Shown here: one piece after another, positions 1 to 5,810 of the stretch
Position numbering within the stretch: the first letter of the stretch is position 1
How the letters are laid out: every line of letters starts with the position of its first letter
DNA from: JAWXCM01 sp034408745
GTDB taxonomy: Bacteria; Acidobacteriota; Terriglobia; Bryobacterales; Bryobacteraceae
NCBI GenBank assembly: GCA_034408745.1
Contig: JAWXCM010000335.1
Location: 1-9,412 of the forward strand
Reading direction: 5' to 3'
Length of the DNA: 9,412 bases
Notes under the pieces: generated by a model
What the model saw: the letters and a program-made list of their open reading frames with translations, nothing else
What the model was told of the DNA's origin: nothing
Databases searched by the model: none
Made by a program: the position numbers and the translations under genes

Positions 1-605
1 GGCTCCGGCTCCCGAACCGGTGTCGGCTCTGGCTGCGGCGTGGGCTCCGGATCCCGTACCGGAGGTGTTACCGGCTGCGGTGTGGGTTCCGGCTCTTTCA
101 CCGGCGGCGGCGTGGGCTGCGGTGTGGGTTCCGGCTGTAGCGCCTGCGCCACTTCCTTCGGCGCCTCTCCCGGCTTGTAAGTCACGGCCATTCGCATTCC
201 ATTTACCCGTACCACCCGCAGTACCTCTTCCTGATTGTCAGGAGGAGGCTCAAACTGGTATCCGTACCGCTGCCCCTCCACCCAGATCTTGCTCACGTAG
301 TAATTGTTCCCGCGCTGCTCCAGGATCACTCCCGTGGCCTCCTTCGGCGCGGTCGTCTCCATCGGTATCGCCGACGCGGTTGCCTGCACCTTCATCCCGT
401 CCTCTGTGGAGAACTCCAGAATTCTCGGGCTTGTCGTGCTCTCCAGTTGCCGCACCGTATATTCACCCGGCGGCAGCGGCTTCCCTCCTACGATCACCGG
501 GTTCGGGAATGTCACCACCAGGGTGTCTTTCACCGGACCTTGCGCGATCATGGCCATGGAGCCGATCAGCAGAGTCGTTGTTACTGCAATTCTAGTTACG
601 CTCAT
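1..605 (-). CDS. Secreted protein with proline-rich C-terminal repeats, 3' end beyond window
   Basis: Minus-strand frame open from ATG 605 to the window edge (201 codons seen). I do not recognise a named family. Residues 1-22 look like a Sec signal peptide: short basic start, hydrophobic TTTLLIGSMAMIA, then AQG. Residues 26-145 form a probably beta-rich domain that begins DTLVVTFPNPVIVGGKPLPPGEY and includes GEYTVRQL. As I recall, this style is common in acidobacterial secreted proteins of unknown function. From residue 159 the chain becomes a 14-residue proline repeat (EPTPQP...P-V-K/R-E/D-P), which reads as an extended stalk or periplasm-spanning linker. The start is supported by GGGAG four bases upstream (AAGGA lies further up). 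A domain beyond the repeat cannot be seen. Secretion is a confident inference; the role is unknown. Confidence 0.82.
   Translation of the reverse strand, partial: MSVTRIAVTTTLLIGSMAMIAQGPVKDTLVVTFPNPVIVGGKPLPPGEYTVRQLESTTSPRILEFSTEDGMKVQATASAIPMETTAPKEATGVILEQRGNNYYVSKIWVEGQRYGYQFEPPPDNQEEVLRVVRVNGMRMAVTYKPGEAPKEVAQALQPEPTPQPTPPPVKEPEPTPQPVTPPVRDPEPTPQPEPTPVREPE
6..131 (-). repeat. 42-bp tandem repeats coding a proline-rich stalk
   Basis: Three in-frame 42-bp units (131-90, 89-48, 47-6), each coding 14 residues of the form EPTPQP, four variable residues with prolines, then V-K/R-E/D-P. A fourth unit starts at the window edge. The units differ by substitutions, so the array is diverged rather than newly expanded. 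Confidence 0.8.
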
Positions 606-848
606 ACAACTCCCATCCTTTACTACTTCTTTCAGGCGAGTGGATGCGATTCTCGCTGCTCGCCCGCCTGCCCTTTGCAAATGAAACGGCGGGCCGTGGG
701 GCCTGGCGGTTCTTTCAAAGCTATATCAAGTAACAGGCAATGTTCCCCTTGAGCTATCTGTTAGCACTCCATACGCCACCGTGCGCCCCTACACCCGATT
801 TCGCCTGTTCTGTAACATAACCCCCCCCGTCGCTATCTTAATTTATAC
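606..848. other. Intergenic region between divergent genes
   Basis: 243 bases without a convincing gene. It should hold the promoters of the secreted protein (leftward) and the microprotein (rightward), but I see no clear -10/-35 pair. A 7-bp inverted repeat GCCCGCC (662-668) / GGCGGGC (688-694) with a 19-base spacer lies 57-90 bases upstream of the leftward start. A run of eight C lies at 821-828, followed by AT-rich TTAATTTATAC just before the rightward start. Confidence 0.5.
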
Positions 849-1049
849 ATGCGATCCAGAACCGGTCTTTTCCTTTACGTCCTCGCCGGCTCCGCCTCGG
901 CGTTCTTCGTCCGCCGCTGGCTTCAGGCTTCCAGATGTCATACTGTCGAGGAAAAAACTACAGCGGTAGAGGCCGATATCGACTCCGTCGGAGAAGACTC
1001 CTTCCCCGCCAGTGATCCTCCCTCCTGGTCCGGATCCCACGCCGGATGA
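849..1049 (+). CDS. Membrane-anchored microprotein with DSFPASDPP motif
   Basis: A 66-residue protein. Residues 5-22 (TGLFLYVLAGSASAFFVR) form one predicted membrane segment, and the tail is acidic. It ends with VEADIDSVGEDSFPASDPPSWSG. As I recall, the same short signature ([D/E]SFPASDPP, usually followed by an aromatic residue) recurs at the end of many small bacterial proteins of unknown function, often near stress genes. This motif is the main reason to call a gene here. No clear Shine-Dalgarno precedes ATG 849. An in-frame TAA at 813-815 limits upstream alternatives. The same DNA reads as an antisense frame (1283-843) with no recognisable domain. Function unknown; it may share a stress theme with the next gene, but the 78-base gap and the promoter in between argue against one operon. 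Confidence 0.72.
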   Translation: MRSRTGLFLYVLAGSASAFFVRRWLQASRCHTVEEKTTAVEADIDSVGEDSFPASDPPSWSGSHAG

Positions 1050-1069
1050 GCACACCCCGTCCCAAATAC

Positions 1070-1095
1070 AAGCAAATGCACTCTGGCATTCGCTT
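1070..1095. other. Imperfect inverted repeat overlapping the promoter of the next gene
   Basis: AAGCAAATGC (1070-1079) and GCATTCGCTT (1086-1095) pair over ten positions with one A-C mismatch around a 6-base loop. The right arm overlaps the -24 box described below. It has no clean T-run, so it is a weak terminator for the microprotein gene; it could be a regulator site. The left-arm 10-mer recurs across the ECF sigma start codon (2294-2285, minus). Confidence 0.35.
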
Positions 1096-1099
1096 TGCT
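1083..1099 (+). promoter_or_regulatory. Predicted sigma54 (-24/-12) promoter
   Basis: TGGCATTCGCTTTGCT at 1084-1099 matches the RpoN consensus TGGCAC-N5-TTGCW with only C to T at the sixth position. It has the required GG-N10-GC spacing (GG 1085-1086, GC 1097-1098) and a pyrimidine in front. Transcription would start near 1110, giving an 18-base leader that carries AAAGGG before ATG 1128. The window also encodes a sigma54 activator. This is a sequence match only; activator binding sites were not identified. Confidence 0.55.
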
Positions 1100-1127
1100 T
1101 CTCCCAGATTGAAAGGGCCTGTCTCTT

Positions 1128-1622
1128 ATGTCCTACGCCGAAGCTTTTGCTCTGTTCCCGGATATGACGGTCGGGCAGACTGCCGCCGATCGCCTGCGCA
1201 TGGCCGGGTTTGACGAGATCGACCTTGCCGGGCCTGATCAGGTCAACACCCCGCTGTTGCCCGGCAACGCCAAGGACAATCAAAGGAAAATGGAAGGTAC
1301 CTTCGCCACCGCCGCGGTCGGTCTGCTCGTCGGCGCTCTGCTCGGCATGGCTGTCGGTGTCGCCTTCGGTTTCTCCGGCGCGGCTGTCGGTGCGATCGCC
1401 GGCGGATCCGCCGGCGCGCTGATTGGGATTTCTATCGGTGTGGCAATCTCAAATCGCAGCGAGTCAAAATATCGCGACTACATTGAACGCGGCGGCGTTC
1501 GTCTCACCGTTCGTTGTCCGAACGGATCCCTGCTCGAACAGGCTTCTCAGATCCTTCGCGATAGCGGAGCAAGCGAACTTGGGGTCACTACTTCCACCCG
1601 TTCCCCCATGAGCGGCTCCTAA
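1128..1622 (+). CDS. Glycine-zipper membrane protein, general-stress (YflT/17M)-like
   Basis: 164 residues in three parts. Residues 1-35 (ALFPDMTVGQTAADRLRMAGF) resemble the start of the 'general stress protein 17M-like' domain seen in bacterial stress proteins. Residues 57-107 are a glycine-zipper double membrane segment (GLLVGALLGMAVGVAFGF and AAVGAIAGGSAGALIGISIGVA). Residues 121-155 (RGGVRLTVRCPNGSLLEQASQILRDSGA) resemble the common end piece GGVLVSV...A..IL...GA. Proteins of this layout are inner-membrane proteins linked to osmotic or general stress; the molecular role is unknown. AAAGGG lies ten bases before ATG 1128. A sigma54-type promoter fits just upstream. The gene ends 30 bases from the convergent sigma factor gene. 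Confidence 0.85.
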   Translation: MSYAEAFALFPDMTVGQTAADRLRMAGFDEIDLAGPDQVNTPLLPGNAKDNQRKMEGTFATAAVGLLVGALLGMAVGVAFGFSGAAVGAIAGGSAGALIGISIGVAISNRSESKYRDYIERGGVRLTVRCPNGSLLEQASQILRDSGASELGVTTSTRSPMSGS

Positions 1623-1652
1623 AGTTCCACCCTGGCTCCACCAGTAGCCTGG

Positions 1653-2288
1653 CTATGCTGCCTGGACGATCGGGTGCACAGGGGGGGTCGGTTTGCTGAG
1701 TTTCAGCCGCAGCGCGTTGCGCAGCCGCAGCATCCGCACCCGCACCGCCACCGGACTCAGCCCCAGCCGCCCTGCGATCTCTTCCGTCGTGTAGCCTTCC
1801 ACGTAGAATCCCCACAGAATCTTCGCGTCCCGCCCGTCGCACCGTTGCAGAATCCGGCCCATATCCACGGATGGCTGCGGCTGTGTGCTCGCCTTCGACA
1901 AATCGGTCAGGCTCTCCAGGCGTTGCTCGGTCCGCCTCCGGTTCTTCAACATGTTCTTGGCGATGCTGTTCACCCATGCCGCGATCATCTGCGGCCGCTG
2001 CAACTGGTCCCGGCACTCCCAGCCCTTCACCCACGCCGCCTGCGCCACCTCTTCAGCCACATCGGCAGCCACTCCGCGCGAAAGCAGAAACCGCAGTGTC
2101 AGCGGAAAGCAGGATTGGAAGGCATCCCCAAACTGAGCCTCACTCAGCGGCGCTTCGCGCTGGTGGTATTCTGCTGGCTCCGCCGTCATCGTCACCAGCA
2201 GTGGCAGTGGCAGTGGCAGTGGCAGTGGCAGATTCATTACCGCAATCGTCGATGCGTGTGAAGGGTTCGGAGAGACAGCTGTAAGCAT
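1653..2288 (-). CDS. ECF-type RNA polymerase sigma factor
   Basis: 211 residues from ATG 2288. Residues 52-121 (FGDAFQ...AEEVAQAAWVKGW...AAWVNSIAKNMLKNRRR) match sigma70 region 2, including the DNA-melting helix. Residues 150-195 (AKILWGFYVEGYTTEEIAGRLGLSPVAVRVRMLRLRNALR) match region 4 with its HTH for the -35 element. It should direct polymerase to a set of stress or envelope genes. No anti-sigma gene is next to it. The start is uncertain: ATG 2288 has GAGGGAAGGA upstream and a -24/-12-like element at a suitable distance, while ATG 2237 and ATG 2189 are alternatives on either side of a Leu-Pro repeat. Residues 1-45 are not part of the sigma fold. It converges on the glycine-zipper gene and is divergent from the response regulator. 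Confidence 0.88.
   Translation of the reverse strand: MLTAVSPNPSHASTIAVMNLPLPLPLPLPLLVTMTAEPAEYHQREAPLSEAQFGDAFQSCFPLTLRFLLSRGVAADVAEEVAQAAWVKGWECRDQLQRPQMIAAWVNSIAKNMLKNRRRTEQRLESLTDLSKASTQPQPSVDMGRILQRCDGRDAKILWGFYVEGYTTEEIAGRLGLSPVAVRVRMLRLRNALRLKLSKPTPPVHPIVQAA
2198..2231. repeat. Hexanucleotide microsatellite (GTGGCA)n
   Basis: Five perfect GTGGCA copies at 2201-2230, with half a unit before and one base after. On the minus strand they read (CTGCCA)n and code a Leu-Pro run in the N-terminus of the sigma factor, between start candidates ATG 2237 and ATG 2189. Because the unit is six bases, copy-number change would alter N-terminal length without shifting the frame. Confidence 0.9.
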
Positions 2289-2314
2289 TTGCTTTTAAAT
2301 CCTTCCCTCTTCAG

Positions 2315-2330
2315 TGCAACGACCCTTCCA
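2315..2330 (-). promoter_or_regulatory. Possible sigma54-like promoter of the ECF sigma gene
   Basis: Read on the minus strand, TGGAAGGGTCGTTGCA has a perfect TTGCA -12 box and TGG at -24 with exact GG-N10-GC spacing. It differs from consensus at the -24 C (A here). Transcription would begin near 2304, 16 bases before ATG 2288, leaving AAGGA at the very 5' end of the message. The match is fair, so this is tentative. Confidence 0.35.
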
Positions 2331-2365
2331 AATCGCTAAGTGTCTCATTCTGAACAAATGGCACC

Positions 2366-2386
2366 CCGGTTCGCCCCTAAAACCGG
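2366..2386. promoter_or_regulatory. Inverted repeat CCGGTT-N9-AACCGG, possible operator
   Basis: Perfect 6-bp arms at 2366-2371 and 2381-2386 around nine bases, in the 230-base spacer between the divergent ECF sigma gene and response regulator gene. It lies about 70 bases upstream of the predicted sigma-gene transcription start. An activator or repressor dimer could bind here, for example the Fis-type HTH of the neighbouring regulator. No other copy was verified. Confidence 0.35.
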
Positions 2387-2518
2387 TACGTGCATCGGAG
2401 TACTCTTTTCCTAAGCGAACACTTTTCCTCCCTTACCCCTATTTTTCCCTCGTACCTGCGCACCCCCCAAGTTTGAGGAACTTTCTTCCCTTTGCGCGAA
2501 ACAGTTGCGGGAGGTGTA

Positions 2519-3976
2519 ATGTCAATAGCTGTCAATATGAAGTCAAATCCTCTTCGAGTCCTCATCGCCGACGATGATGAGCAGGACCGCAATTACATGG
2601 CCGGCAAAGTGGCGTCCTGGGGCTACGTCACAGAAACAGCCGCCGATGGCGTCGAAGCCCTCGAAAAGTGTCAGCGCTTTCATCCGCAGGTCCTCATCTC
2701 CGACCTCCGCATGCCTCACATGGACGGCTTTGAGCTGATCAAACGCCTCCACTCCCAGGACAACCCGCCGCCTGTTATCATCCTGACTCAGTTTTCCGAT
2801 ATTGAAACCGCGATCACCGCCATGCACGACGCTGGCGCTTTTTGGTTCCTCAACAAGCCCGTCCCCTTGGGCGCGCTCCAGGTCCTCATCGAACGCGCCG
2901 GCGAGCAGAAGTCCCTGCGCGAGGAGAACGAACGCCTCCGCATGGTCCTCATGGGCGAGCAACTCGGCGAAATGGTCGGCAAGAGCCCGCTGATGCAGGA
3001 CGTGTTCGCCCTCATCCGCCAAGTCGCTCCCAGCCGCGCCACCGTCCTGGTTTCCGGGGAAAGCGGGACCGGCAAAGAACTCGTCGCCCGGGCCATCCAT
3101 GCGTCCAGCCCCCGCAAGAATGCGCCCTTCGTCGCCCTCAACTGCGCCGCACTGCCGGAAACCCTGATTGAAAGCGAATTGTTCGGCCACGAACGCGGCG
3201 CCTTTACCGGTGCCTCCGAACGCCGTCTCGGCCGCATCGAACTGGCACACACCGGGACGCTGTTCCTCGACGAAATTGGCGAGCTCCCGCTCTCCATGCA
3301 GGCCAAATTGCTGCGTGTTCTCGAGGATAGCCGCGTCCAGCGCTTAGGCGGCCGTGGCGAGATCGAGGTGGATGTCCGCGTTCTCGCCGCCACCAATCGG
3401 TCCCCACAAAAGGCGGTCAAAGAAGGCAAACTGCGCGAAGACCTCTTCTATCGCCTCAACGTTTTTCACGTCGCGCTGCCCGCCCTCCGCGAGCGCAAAG
3501 AAGATCTCCCCCTGCTCTCCCAGGCCTTGCTGGCCTCCCTCAAGCGGAAGCACGACCGCCCCATGACCCCCATTGAGCCCGCCGTCATGGAGCGCTTTCT
3601 TCACTATCACTGGCCCGGCAATGTTCGTGAACTGCGCAATGTCCTCGAACGCGCCGTCATCCTGGCCGGCGATGGTCCCATCACGATGGCTCTTCTGCCA
3701 TCAACCCTTGGTTCCATGGTTCCCGCGGCCCCTGCCGATGGACCCATCGTCGATGCCGGCAAACTCACGCTCAGCCTCGGTACGTCGTTGCATGATGCCG
3801 AGAAAGCCCTCATCCTGGCCACCCTCCGCTTCCTCGACAACAACCGGCGCCGTACCGCTGACGTTCTTGGCCTAAGCCTCAAGACCATTCAGATCAAACT
3901 GAAAGAGTATCGTTCTCATTCTCCAGATGATCCGAATGAATCTCAGGCTGCTGCCGCTGCTGGCGGGGACCAGTAG
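2519..3976 (+). CDS. NtrC-family sigma54-dependent response regulator
   Basis: 485 residues with the standard three parts. The receiver domain (residues 12-127) has the acidic pocket DDD 18-20, phosphoacceptor Asp62 (SDLRMP), Thr90 and Lys113. The AAA+ domain (about 152-390) has Walker A GESGTGKE (180-187), the sigma54-contacting GAFTGA loop (227-232), Walker B TLFLDEIGE (247-255) and EDLFYRLNVF. The C-terminal Fis-type HTH has TADVLGLSLKTIQIKLKEY. It should hydrolyse ATP to open sigma54 promoters when phosphorylated. ATG 2519 is chosen because GGGAGG lies four bases upstream; an in-frame TTG at 2492 would add nine residues but lacks a ribosome binding site. No histidine kinase is adjacent, so it is an orphan here. 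Its last 83 bases overlap the convergent Crp/Fnr gene. Confidence 0.95.
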   Translation: MSIAVNMKSNPLRVLIADDDEQDRNYMAGKVASWGYVTETAADGVEALEKCQRFHPQVLISDLRMPHMDGFELIKRLHSQDNPPPVIILTQFSDIETAITAMHDAGAFWFLNKPVPLGALQVLIERAGEQKSLREENERLRMVLMGEQLGEMVGKSPLMQDVFALIRQVAPSRATVLVSGESGTGKELVARAIHASSPRKNAPFVALNCAALPETLIESELFGHERGAFTGASERRLGRIELAHTGTLFLDEIGELPLSMQAKLLRVLEDSRVQRLGGRGEIEVDVRVLAATNRSPQKAVKEGKLREDLFYRLNVFHVALPALRERKEDLPLLSQALLASLKRKHDRPMTPIEPAVMERFLHYHWPGNVRELRNVLERAVILAGDGPITMALLPSTLGSMVPAAPADGPIVDAGKLTLSLGTSLHDAEKALILATLRFLDNNRRRTADVLGLSLKTIQIKLKEYRSHSPDDPNESQAAAAAGGDQ

Positions 3977-4673
3977 CTGACGGCCCCGGATTGCTCTTTG
4001 CCGTACTCTCCAGCCATCCCACGATGTTGTCGCGGTAGATCGTCATCCCTCGTCGCGAATACGTCAGGAAACCCTGCCGCCGGAATTGGTTCATGCAGTG
4101 CGTCACCGCTTCCCGCGTCGTACCGATGTACTGCGCCAGCAGTTTGTGCGCAAACGGAGCCGTCTGCACCACCTGCGGCGATTGGGCGTCCGGTTGCCCC
4201 ATCCGTTCCGCCAGGTGCAGCAGCGCCTTTGCCAGCCGCCGCGACGTGCAATCCACCGACAGCGTCCCCATCCGCTCGCTCAGATCCATTCCCCGCCGCG
4301 CCAGCAGTTGCACCAGGGCAATTCCCAGTTGCGGGTGCCGGCAGATCAGTTCCTGTACCGTTTGAATCGGCCAGCTCATGATCTTGCTGCCGTCCAGAGC
4401 CACCGCCCGTTCCGCGGTGTCCAAACCCAAAAACGCCGGCTCGCCGAAGAAATCGTCTGCCTGGCAGAGGTCAATCACTATTTCGTTGTTGTCGATAATG
4501 CGGCTGATCTTGATACAGCCTTCCATTACCAGGTGCAGATAGGGCGACCGCTGGCCGGGCTCGAACAGTACCTGTCCTTTACGGTATTCGCTGATCGTCG
4601 AGCAGGGAAGATAGCTTAGTGGATCTTCCAGTTGTGTCGTCATCGTGGCGCTCGTTGTCGTGTCCGTTACCAT
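3894..4673 (-). CDS. Crp/Fnr-family transcriptional regulator
   Basis: 259 residues. Residues about 20-135 form the cyclic-nucleotide-type sensor beta barrel (GQVLFEPGQRSPYLHLVMEGCIKISR, then DDFFGEPAFLG) and dimer helix. Residues about 155-220 form the winged HTH (HKLLAQYIGTTREAVTHCMN...RQGFLTYSRRGMTI). The extra N-terminal TDTTTSATMTTQ and the low-complexity QQRQQ-containing tail are not part of the fold. The effector cannot be assigned: I see no Fnr-type N-terminal cysteine cluster. ATG 4673 is favoured because AGAGGAGG sits six bases upstream; the frame stays open to 5087, but that stretch lacks family similarity and runs into the next gene. The last 83 bases are antisense to the response regulator's 3' end, so convergent transcription may interfere. 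Confidence 0.93.
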   Translation of the reverse strand: MVTDTTTSATMTTQLEDPLSYLPCSTISEYRKGQVLFEPGQRSPYLHLVMEGCIKISRIIDNNEIVIDLCQADDFFGEPAFLGLDTAERAVALDGSKIMSWPIQTVQELICRHPQLGIALVQLLARRGMDLSERMGTLSVDCTSRRLAKALLHLAERMGQPDAQSPQVVQTAPFAHKLLAQYIGTTREAVTHCMNQFRRQGFLTYSRRGMTIYRDNIVGWLESTAKSNPGPSATGPRQQRQQPEIHSDHLENENDTLSV

Positions 4674-4849
4674 TGCGTTCCTCCTCTTGGTTTTTGACCC
4701 GTTTTGGGTTTCCGTTCGCGCGGAATCAGCCCGGTGGTTCCCGCAAATTGTCTTCCTCCGTGCCACCTGTATCAGCACCCGGTGGTTATCGGGTGCCTTT
4801 GTGCCAGGATCTACAGATTGCTTTGTTGACATTCCCAGAGAGTGTTTTG
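4674..4849. promoter_or_regulatory. Spacer upstream of the Crp/Fnr gene with a 7-bp inverted repeat
   Basis: 176 bases between two minus-strand genes. A perfect inverted repeat GCACCCG (4775-4781) / CGGGTGC (4790-4796) with an 8-base loop sits about 100 bases upstream of the Crp/Fnr start. With no T-run after it, it is more likely an operator or weak hairpin than an intrinsic terminator for the YihY gene. I see no clear Crp (TGTGA-N6-TCACA) or Fnr (TTGAT-N4-ATCAA) box. Confidence 0.4.
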
Positions 4850-5731
4850 TTACTCCACCGTTTTTTCTTTGCCTCCTTTGCGCCGCGTCGCGGCGACCTG
4901 CGTGAACTCCGCTCCCAGGAAGAACATTAGTGTTGAATAGTACACAAATGCCAGCAGTGCCACCACCGATCCCGCCGCTCCAAATGACGAACTCAGCCCG
5001 CTCGTCACCAGATACTGCGTGATCGCGGTCCGCCCCGCTAAAAACAATAACGCCGTCACCGCCGACCCCAGCCATACGTCCCGCCATTCAATATGCGTGT
5101 CCGGCAGAACTTTGAATAGCAGCGCGAACAACACCGTCAACACTGCCAGCGATACCGTAAGGTTCCATCCCTGCAACACCAACAGCGGCACCGGGAGCCG
5201 GTCGCTGAAGTATTGCCCTGCCGCGGTCAATGTTGCGCTCGCCGCAAACGAAACCGCCATCAGGACACCAACGCCCAGCACCACCAGAAACGCGAACAGC
5301 CGCCGCTTGATCCAGTCCGTCCATTTGGGATCCACCGGAGGCTCTACGTTCCAGATCCGATTAAGGTCGTAGCGCAATTCATTGAATGCTGCCGATGCTC
5401 CCAGCAGGACGGTTACCATTCCCACCAGAACTCCCCACCAACCCGCCCCTCGCTCCCGCTGTGAACTTTCCAGCAGCGACTGCATCGCCGCAGCCACGTC
5501 CGTTCCCGCCAGCCCTCCAATCTCGGTCAACATCCGCTCCTGCGCGTTCGGATCTCCCAACACCCATCGCACCACTACTGCCAACACCAGCAGCAACGGA
5601 GCCAGCGAGAAAAGCGTGTAGTACGCCAGCGAAGCGCTCAGCCGCATCGCGTCGTCGTTGATCCATTCCGTTACCGTCTGTTTCACCAGCGAAGAGGTCT
5701 GTCTCAGCAGAGAAGAGGTCTGTCTCACCAT
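4850..5731 (-). CDS. YihY/BrkB-family inner-membrane protein
   Basis: 293 residues with about six membrane segments. The family signature is present at residues 33-57 (SASLAYYTLFSLAPLLLVLAVVVR), followed by GDPNAQ, WWGVLVGMVTVLLGASAAFNELRYDLNRIWNV, and C-terminal FVYYSTLMFFLGAEFTQV. These proteins were once called ribonuclease BN, an assignment now dropped; they are treated as transporters or permeases with no settled substrate. The length is normal. The N-terminus is unusual: two and a half copies of a 7-residue motif (VRQTSSL, LRQTSSL, VKQTVTE). ATG 5731 has weak GAGAAG three bases upstream. An internal start cannot be excluded. The gene is divergent from the DUF4397 gene. Confidence 0.92.
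   Translation of the reverse strand: MVRQTSSLLRQTSSLVKQTVTEWINDDAMRLSASLAYYTLFSLAPLLLVLAVVVRWVLGDPNAQERMLTEIGGLAGTDVAAAMQSLLESSQRERGAGWWGVLVGMVTVLLGASAAFNELRYDLNRIWNVEPPVDPKWTDWIKRRLFAFLVVLGVGVLMAVSFAASATLTAAGQYFSDRLPVPLLVLQGWNLTVSLAVLTVLFALLFKVLPDTHIEWRDVWLGSAVTALLFLAGRTAITQYLVTSGLSSSFGAAGSVVALLAFVYYSTLMFFLGAEFTQVAATRRKGGKEKTVE
5691..5726. repeat. 21-bp direct repeat in the YihY N-terminus
   Basis: GAAGAGGTCTGTCTC occurs at 5691-5705 and again at 5712-5726, an offset of 21 bases. A degraded third copy lies at 5670-5684. Each unit codes seven residues (V/L-R/K-Q-T-S-S-L), so copy number changes keep the frame. Confidence 0.85.
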
Positions 5732-5810
5732 TACTTCTCAGGTGGTTTGCAATTGGCATTCCGAAACAGTTGTTCTGTTTCCACTCTCTAGCCTGCAGGA
5801 GACCGCATCT

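Noticed and set aside
20..595. 191-residue plus-strand open frame at the left edge
   Set aside because: It is Pro/Ala filler antisense to a minus-strand gene with start, ribosome binding site, signal peptide and repeats.
2359..2374. Sigma54-like TGGCAC upstream of the response regulator
   Set aside because: The GC comes after 11 instead of 10 bases and the -12 box is TTCG; the site is unlikely to work.
4825..4853. TTGACA on the plus strand resembling a -35 box
   Set aside because: No plus-strand gene follows and no good -10 box is present.
4674..5087. N-terminal extension of the Crp/Fnr frame
   Set aside because: No family similarity, overlaps the YihY gene, and a strong AGAGGAGG sits right before ATG 4673.
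5748..5763. Sigma54-like element on the minus strand before the YihY gene
   Set aside because: The -12 TTGCA and spacing fit, but the -24 box is CGGAA and the predicted start would leave only a 6-base leader; such partial matches are expected by chance a couple of times per window.
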